Assembly: GCF_018141425.1 (NCBI RefSeq)
Contig: NZ_CP058561.1
Coordinates: forward strand, 2,232,001 to 2,296,000
Source: Vallitalea guaymasensis
GTDB lineage: Bacteria > Bacillota > Clostridia > Lachnospirales > Vallitaleaceae
Length of the DNA: 64,000 nucleotides
Direction of reading: 5' to 3'
The notes under the pieces are model-generated. The model ran no database searches. It was given only the letters and a program-made list of their open reading frames with translations, and was not told the origin of the DNA. This document shows, piece by piece, positions 18,827-25,727 of the stretch. Every line of letters begins with the position of its first letter. Positions within the stretch are counted from its first letter, which is position 1. The position numbers were made by a program, and so were the translations under genes.

Positions 18827-19000
18827 CTAGAATTTTACACCAACACAGGTATCAACATTAGCAGGAACACAAACAGGTACATGTACGCATCCTTTATCAC
18901 AATAGGTACAAGGGGGTGGTGTTGTATTCGTACAATTACTACAACCAGAATTTTCACAAATAATCATATAAGATATTGTTCCCGATTTAATCACATCCAT
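18827..19000 (-). CDS. Cys-rich RiPP-like precursor peptide A
   Basis: 57 aa, ATG at 19000, preceded by GAGAGGAGG. Short leader-like start MDVIKSGTISYMIICENSG, then a Cys-rich part with CSNC, CTYCDKGC, HVPVC and a final DTCVGVKF. Eight Cys at 15, 20, 23, 31, 34, 38, 44 and 52, and a PPP run before the CTYC block. It is the promoter-proximal gene of the maturase-exporter-peptidase unit. A second homologous peptide is encoded divergently at 19211. Conservation of both ends between the two copies (IKSG.ISY.I.CENSG and YCDK.C.HVPVC) is strong evidence that this frame is real. Its activity is unknown; a bacteriocin or signal is possible. Confidence 0.85.
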   Translation of the reverse strand: MDVIKSGTISYMIICENSGCSNCTNTTPPPCTYCDKGCVHVPVCVPANVDTCVGVKF

Positions 19001-19017
19001 ACTTAAGCCTCCTCTCT

Positions 19018-19048
19018 TAGTGTATATTTAATATAGTGTATATTTAAT
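19018..19048. repeat. Tandem 15-bp repeat in the precursor A leader
   Basis: TAGTGTATATTTAAT occurs at 19018-19032 and again at 19034-19048 (period 16). It lies between the minus-strand -10 box and the ribosome site of precursor A. It could be a regulator-binding pair; no regulator gene is present in the cassette. Confidence 0.6.
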
Positions 19049-19071
19049 CTATATGTACTATATCATATATT

Positions 19072-19100
19072 AATATAACTCATGTAGTATTATTTGTAAA
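19072..19100 (-). promoter_or_regulatory. Promoter of precursor A and the maturation genes
   Basis: On the minus strand TTTACA (19095-19100), 17-bp spacer, TATATT (19072-19077). Transcription would start near 19065, leaving a ~65-base leader that contains the tandem repeat. Confidence 0.6.
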
Positions 19101-19145
19101 TTTATATCATATTTATCCAAAAAAAAAGCTATTTGTATTTTTTAT

Positions 19146-19174
19146 TTGACATTAAAATACAATTATTATATAAT
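19146..19174 (+). promoter_or_regulatory. Consensus promoter of precursor B
   Basis: TTGACA (19146-19151), exactly 17 bp, TATAAT (19169-19174): a full sigma-A consensus. It sits ~37 bases ahead of the TTG start of precursor B, predicting strong expression of that short transcript. Confidence 0.8.
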
Positions 19175-19210
19175 TGAAAATATTATATTTAACACTAGGA
19201 GGTATTTATT

Positions 19211-19387
19211 TTGGACATTATTAAATCAGGAAATATATCTTATGTTATTGTTTGTGAAAATTCAGGACATTGTCCCAGTAATAATTATTGTAGCAATTGC
19301 GAAAATTGTACTAATTGCATACACTGTGTATATTGTGATAAAAGTTGTACACATGTACCTGTATGTATAGCGGTATTTCCTTTTTAA
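19211..19387 (+). CDS. Cys-rich RiPP-like precursor peptide B (TTG start)
   Basis: 58 aa, TTG start eight bases after AGGAGG. The start resembles peptide A: MDIIKSGNISYVIVCENSG (first residue read as Met). Ten Cys; six of them at 27, 30, 33, 36, 39 and 42 form a strict three-residue periodicity, CSNCENCTNCIHCVYC, then DKSC and HVPVC, ending IAVFPF. It is transcribed away from the maturation genes by its own consensus promoter. The non-ATG start and small size make it easy to overlook. Homology with peptide A across leader and tail makes a real gene nearly certain; whether the same maturase acts on both is inferred. Confidence 0.85.
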   Translation: MDIIKSGNISYVIVCENSGHCPSNNYCSNCENCTNCIHCVYCDKSCTHVPVCIAVFPF

Positions 19388-19529
19388 TTTATTTATACAT
19401 ATTAACATCTAATATAGAATTTTAATTCCACACAATACAAAAATATATTTAATTATCAATAATAAAGAAGTATAAACTTTCTTACCAAGAGCATATAGCG
19501 TTTATTTAGATTTATTTAATAGTAATGAT

Positions 19530-20261
19530 TTATTTATTGAACTCAACAATATTTTTCCTGTATCTAGTGGGAACGAATTGTCTTTGTAATACAAGATTTT
19601 TTCTCTCCTTAATTCCTATATGCTCAAAATAGCCTTTCCACATTTCTTGAAAATTTCTTTCTCTCTCTGAAATAGCTATATCTTCCTGATACTCAAAGTC
19701 TGTTATCATCCATTCTCTTTTATTATATATAACTGCTTTATTACGCTTTTTATCATGGATAATAAATTTCTCATTTTTCATTCGATCCGCAAAATGGTCA
19801 GCAAGTAATTCAATAACATCATTGTCAGGCGTTAACGGTGCATACAGCACATCTCCCACCTCTTGGAATCTTAACAAACCTAACAATCTATGCCTTTCCT
19901 TTGATACTTTGGAAGATAGGTTATGGACATTCAGAACATCTTTATGAGTATGGTCGTTGTCTATTTTATAACCCATCTTAAATCCTAATTCCAGATATTT
20001 TAATATATAGCAGTCTTTTTTGTAATCATCGGATAAAAAGGTATAATAGACGTTTTTCATAGCTTCATCGGATATCTTATTCCATATGGCATCATATACT
20101 TTACCTGCTTTTTTATCATCAGTAGCAATATTAACTTCTTGTTCTAATAGTTGTATTTCATATCTATTTTCATAATATATTCCATTAGCTTTTTCAGTAT
20201 AATAATGTTCGTATACACAAGTTAAGAGTCCATTAAATGTTCCATCATGTAAATACACCAT
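19530..20261 (-). CDS. DNA repair-type partner protein (TIGR03915/DUF4130 family)
   Basis: 243 aa soluble protein opening MVYLHDGTFNGLLTCVYEHY, the hallmark of the DUF4130 family. That family is nearly always encoded beside the radical SAM protein found here immediately upstream. Later blocks KERHRLLGLLRF, VLYAPLTPDNDVIELLADHF and FMIHD-like KFIIHDKKRNKAVIYNKREW also fit. The family is annotated as putative DNA metabolism with no known reaction. It lies 149 bases downstream of its partner. AAAGGA precedes the ATG. Confidence 0.85.
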   Translation of the reverse strand: MVYLHDGTFNGLLTCVYEHYYTEKANGIYYENRYEIQLLEQEVNIATDDKKAGKVYDAIWNKISDEAMKNVYYTFLSDDYKKDCYILKYLELGFKMGYKIDNDHTHKDVLNVHNLSSKVSKERHRLLGLLRFQEVGDVLYAPLTPDNDVIELLADHFADRMKNEKFIIHDKKRNKAVIYNKREWMITDFEYQEDIAISERERNFQEMWKGYFEHIGIKERKNLVLQRQFVPTRYRKNIVEFNK

Positions 20262-20410
20262 ATTATCAATCCTTTATTAATTATTGCTATATATTAAATT
20301 TAACCATCTATTCCGATTTCAATAGGTTCAATATATTTTGACTTGTTATCATCCTAATAGAACATAAGAATGGCTGTCTCATAAAAATTGCTTAATTCTA
20401 TTTGATGTAT

Positions 20411-21649
20411 TTATATTTTCAAAGTAAGTTGTTCATAAGGTGGTAAAGGATTCAAGATGGTTTTAATAGTCTCTGGATCAAGATTTTTTTCTCCGTAATA
20501 CTTTCCGTTGCATGTGACAAAAAATCTAGCTCTTTTCAATACCACTCCCATTTTTTTCAAATCTTCATAAGTAATTATTCTTACTTTTCTTTGTTTTAGT
20601 ATTCTTCTAGCTGAAATCATTCCAATCCCAGGAATTCTTAATAATTCGTTTACCGATACTTTGTTTACTTCTTTTGGGAATTCACCAATATTTCTAAGTG
20701 CCCATATCATCTTAGGATCATAGTCCAAATCAAAATTGGGATTGCTGTTATCCAGTAATTCTTTTGCTTCAAATTTATAGAATCTCAATAGCCAATCTGC
20801 TTGATATAACCTGTGTTCCCTAAGCATTGGTGTTGTAGTTGCACTTATGGCAGGTAGGTTACCACCTTTATTGACAGGTACATATGCAGAAAAATATACT
20901 CTTTTTAACTTGAATCTTTTATATAATTGATCAGTTATGCTTAACATTGACAAATCACTTTCACTGGTAGCTCCTACAATCATCTGAGTAGATTGACCTG
21001 CTGGAACGAATTTTTTGGCATGTTTGTAACGAGCTACTTCGTAACTTGATTTATTTATCTCATCTTTTATTTGATTCATGGGTAAGAATAATTTCTTCAT
21101 TGTTTTTTGAGGTGCTAATAATTTTAGTCCATCTTCTGTTGGTAATTCTATATTAACGCTCATCCTATCTGCAAGCTCTCCTGCTTGCTTAATAAGTATC
21201 TTATCTGCTCCTGGTATAGCTTTTACATGAATATAACCAGAAAATCCATAGTGATTTCTAAGTATAAGTAGAGTCTTGACAATCTTCTCCATTGTGTGAT
21301 TAGGATTTTTTTCAACAGCTGAGCTTAAGAATAGACCTTCTATATAGTTTCTTCTATAAAATTCAATAGTAAGTTCAGCTACTTCTTCCGGTGTGAAACT
21401 AGCTCTTTGTACATCATTACTCAATCTATTAACACAGTATTCACAATCATATACGCAATAATTGCTAAGTAATATTTTTAATAAGGATACACATCTACCA
21501 TCAGACGCCCAAGTATGACATATACCACTAGCTTGCGAACTTCCTATCTTACCTGTATTCTTTCGATTAACACCACTAGAAGCACATGAAACATCATACT
21601 TAGCTGCATCAGCTAATACTTGTAATTTTTCTATTATATTCTTCTTCAT
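20411..21649 (-). CDS. Putative DNA modification/repair radical SAM protein (TIGR03916 family)
   Basis: 412 aa. Radical SAM motif CVYDCEYC (about residues 69-76) after SLLKILLSNY. The central part GLFLSSAVEKNPNHTMEKI and FVPAGQSTQMIVGATSESD matches this family. The C-terminus carries a helix-hairpin-helix DNA-binding element VNELLRIPGIGMISARRILKQRK-like (written here from residues ~345-365). Together these suggest a radical enzyme acting on DNA, with the DUF4130 protein as partner. The substrate lesion or modification is unknown. GGTGATT lies before the ATG. Confidence 0.88.
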   Translation of the reverse strand: MKKNIIEKLQVLADAAKYDVSCASSGVNRKNTGKIGSSQASGICHTWASDGRCVSLLKILLSNYCVYDCEYCVNRLSNDVQRASFTPEEVAELTIEFYRRNYIEGLFLSSAVEKNPNHTMEKIVKTLLILRNHYGFSGYIHVKAIPGADKILIKQAGELADRMSVNIELPTEDGLKLLAPQKTMKKLFLPMNQIKDEINKSSYEVARYKHAKKFVPAGQSTQMIVGATSESDLSMLSITDQLYKRFKLKRVYFSAYVPVNKGGNLPAISATTTPMLREHRLYQADWLLRFYKFEAKELLDNSNPNFDLDYDPKMIWALRNIGEFPKEVNKVSVNELLRIPGIGMISARRILKQRKVRIITYEDLKKMGVVLKRARFFVTCNGKYYGEKNLDPETIKTILNPLPPYEQLTLKI

Positions 21650-21777
21650 ATAATCACCATCTATATTATATCAAAATTATGGCAGTAATGCAAACATATG
21701 TTCTGTCAAATAATCTGGTCTTTATGAATGTGAATAAATCAGTTTATTGAATGTAGGTCAAAAAAGTATTTATCGCT

Positions 21778-22251
21778 TTAATCATGAGTCACAATATTAT
21801 TGATATATTCGTATACTTCTTCTGCTAACTTTTCTGATTCATTTTGATTGAAAGATATATAAGAACTTTTACCACTAATCTCAATATAACCATCTTTTGA
21901 AAAAGTCATTCTTCTAACTTTTTTAGTATCATTTATTAAATACGTAAAATTCATAAAATAAAATCCAGCTGTATCAGATGAATGGTAATCAGGGTTGAAA
22001 GTTTTATGATATTTTGTTTTCTTCATTATTTCCATGATATCTTGGAATTGTTCAATTGTCAGTTTAACATTACTATTATCCATACCACCATTAGGTTTAT
22101 AATCAGTAACGTAAACACCACAATAATTAACTACAGTATTAGATGATATTGAAAGTATATCTTGTAGTTTTCTAGGTATGCTAAAGTTAATAATCTGTAT
22201 TATAATTACTAGTGCAATAAGTATTAATATATATTTTTTATATTTCTTCAT
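21778..22251 (-). CDS. Membrane-anchored protein of unknown function
   Basis: 157 aa: an N-terminal membrane anchor (YILILIALVIIIQIINFSI) then an extracytoplasmic alpha/beta region (VVNYCGVYVTDYKP, LTIEQFQDIMEIMKKTKYH, GYIEISGKSSYISF). No known motif. It is the last gene of the minus-strand run that starts with three paralogous anchored proteins, 21 bases after the previous stop. AGAGGTG precedes the ATG. Confidence 0.7.
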   Translation of the reverse strand: MKKYKKYILILIALVIIIQIINFSIPRKLQDILSISSNTVVNYCGVYVTDYKPNGGMDNSNVKLTIEQFQDIMEIMKKTKYHKTFNPDYHSSDTAGFYFMNFTYLINDTKKVRRMTFSKDGYIEISGKSSYISFNQNESEKLAEEVYEYINNIVTHD

Positions 22252-22272
22252 GTGACACCTCTTAATATATAC

Positions 22273-23097
22273 TTATTGTTCCTTCAATAATAGCTGTTTT
22301 CTACTATACTTATTATACTTTACATACCTCATTATTTCTTCCTCCGTAAAGAAAGGATTATAACCTACAGGACCCAGCGGTATTATATAGGTTTCACCAC
22401 CCATATTCTTATAAACCATATGATAGCATATATCATATACGTTGAATTTACGTTCATCATCTGGTTTTAGCACAGCCATATTTATAGAAATATTATTATC
22501 TAAAGTATTTACATCCATATCTATAATATCAGATAGTTGTTCTTGTAGATCAGCTTGAATATCTTTTACTAATATCTCTCCATCTATCTCATAACTGTTT
22601 TCTGACCTCTCCTTAGGTAAACCTACGTGACTTACTATAGGTATTAATCCTTGTGTTTCTTTCTTCTCACGATATAAAATAATTCGACCTAAATCAACCT
22701 CTTGCGTGGATGAATCTGTATAAGAGATGATAGCTCTATTCAATTCAACTTTTTCTAAGTCAAAAAATATATCATCTTTTGACACTGCTAATGGAAAATT
22801 TACTATTTTATGTGTATAGTAATTATAGTTATACTCATAGTATGGTTCAGCAAATAACTTTATATTAACTTCTGGAAAATATACGTTGCTGATATTTTTA
22901 TTACTATTGTTATTATCAATATATTCTAGAAAAAATCTATCATAAAAATGCTCATAATATCCTTCATAGTAATGTTCTAAAAATATTGGTTCAGGAATTA
23001 ATCTTCTATATGCAGTAAAAATATTAAAAGCTAATATTAAAACCACTATTCCAACAGCTAAATAGAAATATTTATGTTTCTTTATCTGTGTAAACAA
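22273..23097 (-). CDS. Membrane-anchored protein, third member of a tandem paralogue set
   Basis: 274 aa from a TTG at 23097 that follows AAGGTG; an ATG 33 bases upstream (23130) is in frame but overlaps the previous gene and has a poor ribosome site. N-terminal anchor (YFYLAVGIVVLILAFNIF), then extracytoplasmic beta-rich sequence. Shares with the genes at 23691 and 24651 the order PIFLEHYYE, IYFPE/VYFPEVN, SYTDSSTQEVDLGRIIL, EILVKDI and a final DERKFNVYDICY...YNPFFTEEEI. Tyr/Asn-rich insertion near residue 45-90. Function unknown. Confidence 0.7.
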   Translation of the reverse strand: MFTQIKKHKYFYLAVGIVVLILAFNIFTAYRRLIPEPIFLEHYYEGYYEHFYDRFFLEYIDNNNSNKNISNVYFPEVNIKLFAEPYYEYNYNYYTHKIVNFPLAVSKDDIFFDLEKVELNRAIISYTDSSTQEVDLGRIILYREKKETQGLIPIVSHVGLPKERSENSYEIDGEILVKDIQADLQEQLSDIIDMDVNTLDNNISINMAVLKPDDERKFNVYDICYHMVYKNMGGETYIIPLGPVGYNPFFTEEEIMRYVKYNKYSRKQLLLKEQ

Positions 23098-23107
23098 ACA
23101 TATCACC

Positions 23108-23689
23108 TTACCCCAAATAATTATCTTCATTCTCAGTTTTTAACTGTCCATTAAAATATTTCCTGACAGTATTAATATTGACTGCCCAGACAATCATAGT
23201 TATTATCATTGCACAAGCACATATAAAATTCATCGTAATCGCTGTTCCTTCTGCTACATTGAGACTGAAAGTCATAACAAAACTTGCTATTAGCTGCACA
23301 TATAGAAAAAAGTTACGACCACTTTTTATCTGCTCCACTAATTGGGCTTTCTCTTTTTCTAACAGTTTAATTACAGCTTCATACAAATAAAATCCTAATA
23401 CTAATATTAGTAATTGTACTATGGTACCAATGGCTGTTGATAATATAGTGACTTCTGAATTTTGGCTCAAGAAGAAGAAAAAAGTAATAATACGTACAAC
23501 TGCACATACTGAACCTACATAAGTTGCAATATGAAATTCCTTAATTTTTGTCTTATCATATAACTTTGATACAGCACTTGTAATAAGTATATATCCTACA
23601 ACATTTGGCAAAATATCGATAAAACCAATGTTTATATTAATTAGTATGAACACTATCCCCCATACAATTGTTCCAAAATGTTTACCCAT
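23108..23689 (-). CDS. Polytopic membrane protein of unknown function
   Basis: 193 aa from the ATG at 23689, one base after the preceding stop and after AGGGGAT; an in-frame ATG 24 bases earlier would overlap the upstream gene. About six hydrophobic helices (GTIVWGIVFILININIGFI, VGYILITSAVSKLY, ATYVGSVCAVVRIITFFFFL, ILSTAIGTIVQLLILVLGFYL). Lies between two paralogous anchored proteins, so it may work with them. No recognised family motif. Confidence 0.72.
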   Translation of the reverse strand: MGKHFGTIVWGIVFILININIGFIDILPNVVGYILITSAVSKLYDKTKIKEFHIATYVGSVCAVVRIITFFFFLSQNSEVTILSTAIGTIVQLLILVLGFYLYEAVIKLLEKEKAQLVEQIKSGRNFFLYVQLIASFVMTFSLNVAEGTAITMNFICACAMIITMIVWAVNINTVRKYFNGQLKTENEDNYLG

Positions 23690-23690
23690 C

Positions 23691-24620
23691 CTATAATCCC
23701 CTTTTCTTAACAAGTTCTTTAACTAATTTATCTGTAAAATATGGTGAATACCTTATGTTATACAGACTCTGACTACCCTCATTACCATTTTCATCGGTAG
23801 AAAGCAATGTATATCTAATGTCATAAACATTGTACTTACAATCATTATCCAACATTTCAAAATTAGTATTAACACTTAAGGTATTATAGGCTTGGAATGG
23901 TAGTTGTAGTTCATCTACAGGATAACACACTATATCCTTTTGATTATTATGGTAATTATTCTCCATTTCCATAATCTTGTCTTTATCGGTCTCCTTTGAT
24001 ATATTTACTAAAGTATTGTCTAACTCATCATTAGTAACTAGATTCATTTTAACAAAATTATGTGTCTCTTCATAAAGCTCGGATGTAATATCGTTAATAA
24101 TTATACTGTTATCAAGTTCAAACACTGTCTTAGAAAATCCTGTACTAGAAGAACTACTCATTGTACTATGCAAACCTTTTTCTTTATTGTTATTGATAAT
24201 AATCTTCCCAATATCTATATTTTGTTCCAACCCATTATTATACGTAATGACTGCATCTTCTAAGATAATATTATCCATTTCCTCATATTCTTTTTGCTGA
24301 TCTAAATTCAAGCGAGTATTAAGAACAGCTGTATTACTATTATAGTATTTTAAACTATTAGTATCTTGAAAGTTCTTATCATAAAAAGTAAGATCATATT
24401 TAGGGAAATAGATTCTATTGATTTTAATACTATCTCTTCTATTGGTTATGTAATTAATACTAAGATCAATTTCATCATGTAATGATACTTCTAAGTAATG
24501 CTCTAATACTATGGGTTCACTGATCTTGTGTACTTGTATATTTACAATATTAAGTATCAGACTAAATATACATGCTATGACTCCAAAAATCAGTATTTTC
24601 TTCTTATTTTTTTTCATCAT
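23691..24620 (-). CDS. Membrane-anchored protein, second member of a tandem paralogue set
   Basis: 309 aa. N-terminal anchor after MMKKNKKK (ILIFGVIACIFSLILNI), then EPIVLEHYLE, IYFPKYDLTFYD, EDAVITYNNGLEQNIDIGKIII, FELDNSIIINDITSELYEETHNFVKMN and CKYNVYDIRYTL...IRYSPYFTDKLVKELVKK. Clear homology with the neighbour at 24651 over the whole length, so a duplication. No catalytic motif seen; likely a sensor, inhibitor or structural surface protein, but this is a guess. Confidence 0.72.
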   Translation of the reverse strand: MMKKNKKKILIFGVIACIFSLILNIVNIQVHKISEPIVLEHYLEVSLHDEIDLSINYITNRRDSIKINRIYFPKYDLTFYDKNFQDTNSLKYYNSNTAVLNTRLNLDQQKEYEEMDNIILEDAVITYNNGLEQNIDIGKIIINNNKEKGLHSTMSSSSSTGFSKTVFELDNSIIINDITSELYEETHNFVKMNLVTNDELDNTLVNISKETDKDKIMEMENNYHNNQKDIVCYPVDELQLPFQAYNTLSVNTNFEMLDNDCKYNVYDIRYTLLSTDENGNEGSQSLYNIRYSPYFTDKLVKELVKKRGL

Positions 24621-24650
24621 CTTCCTTCTTTCTTTTCGTATTATTTCATA

Positions 24651-25532
24651 TTAATCTCTTTTTATTTTCACCAGATCTGATATTAATTTTTCTGTGAAAC
24701 ATGGAATATGCCTTATATTCAGTAAATCTTCTTTACCCTCTGTTCCATTTTTATATGTATATTCTAAAGTATAACAAAGTTCATATATATTGAATTTCCT
24801 TTCATCTTCTGGTTTAACGTAGCTCCATACTTCCACATAATTAATTGCCTCATGTGGTAATGGTAATTCATTCATATGTGAAAAAATTCTATTCTCTTTT
24901 TCATCATGAATATCAACATTTTCTGCTGGAAAACCCATATTACTTATAGTCCTATCAACAAAATTCATATATACAAAATCATTAGTTTCATCATATAGTC
25001 TGGAAGTAATCTTATTTATTATAATACTATTATCCAGCTTAAAACATTCTATTGATTGTCCTGAGGTACTTACTCCTGACATAGTAGAATCTAAACTTCT
25101 TTCTCTATCAAGAGATAATATAATTTTCCCTATATCTACATTTTGAGTTAAACCATTATTATATGTAATGACTGCATCTTCCAAAACAACTACACCATTT
25201 TCATTAAATTTCAAGTCATCATACATGAGGTTAAGATTAACTATATTGACTCTATAGTATCTTGACTCATACTCCTGTCTATAATCAACGTAGCATAACA
25301 AATCTTGTTCTGGAAAATAGACATTCAACAATTTGCTTTTATCAGTCAAATTAGTAATAAAATAAAATGTCAGGTTCACATCTTTGTTTTCATACAATTT
25401 ATCTTCAATATAATGTTCTAGAATAATAGGTTCTTCTAATTGTTGGGCTTTATAATAAAATATATTACAAATTAGGCTAATAATGATTAGCATTAAACTC
25501 ACAAAACCAATTAATTTTCTATATCTTTGCAC
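24651..25532 (-). CDS. Membrane-anchored protein, first member of a tandem paralogue set
   Basis: 293 aa from the GTG at 25532, preceded by AGGGGA; the frame extends 57 bases upstream to an ATG, but that adds a charged stretch before the anchor. Anchor LIGFVSLMLIIISLICNIF, then EPIILEHYIE, VYFPEQDLLCYVD, EDAVITYNNGLTQNVDIGKIIL, FKLDNSIIINKITSRLYDETNDFVYMN, and DERKFNIYELCYTLEY...IRHIPCFTEKLISDLVK. Same layout as the two downstream paralogues. Function unknown. Confidence 0.72.
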   Translation of the reverse strand: MQRYRKLIGFVSLMLIIISLICNIFYYKAQQLEEPIILEHYIEDKLYENKDVNLTFYFITNLTDKSKLLNVYFPEQDLLCYVDYRQEYESRYYRVNIVNLNLMYDDLKFNENGVVVLEDAVITYNNGLTQNVDIGKIILSLDRERSLDSTMSGVSTSGQSIECFKLDNSIIINKITSRLYDETNDFVYMNFVDRTISNMGFPAENVDIHDEKENRIFSHMNELPLPHEAINYVEVWSYVKPEDERKFNIYELCYTLEYTYKNGTEGKEDLLNIRHIPCFTEKLISDLVKIKRD

Positions 25533-25656
25533 TACATATTCCCCTTTTATGAAATCTTTCTTGAAACTAACATTACATATAAATATCATTGTTTAATATT
25601 TTAACATTAATGTTATATAAATACTACCTAAATAGTTCTGTGGATATTTTTTCCAC

Positions 25657-25690
25657 TAAAAATAAGGGCTAAATATAGACAAGCCCTTAT
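25657..25690 (-). terminator. Terminator of the maltodextrin operon
   Basis: ATAAGGGCT (25662-25670) and AGCCCTTAT (25682-25690) form a perfect stem; read on the minus strand it is followed by a T-run (25657-25661). It lies ~38 bases after the GH13 stop. Confidence 0.85.
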
Positions 25691-25727
25691 TCTAATAATT
25701 TTATATTAAATTTATATTTATATAATA

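Noticed and set aside
18800-19006. A 68-codon plus-strand frame opposite precursor A
   Set aside because: It is antisense to the Cys-rich frame, starts inside the hairpin loop and has no ribosome site.
19146-19370. A 74-codon ATG frame overlapping precursor B in another phase
   Set aside because: It has no ribosome site at its ATG, which overlaps the -35 box, and its sequence has no homology with precursor A, whereas the TTG frame does.
18827-19387. Reading the Cys-rich peptides as ferredoxins or metallothioneins
   Set aside because: No CxxCxxCxxxCP ferredoxin motif is present, and the context is maturase, exporter and peptidase; a metal-binding peptide remains a minor alternative.
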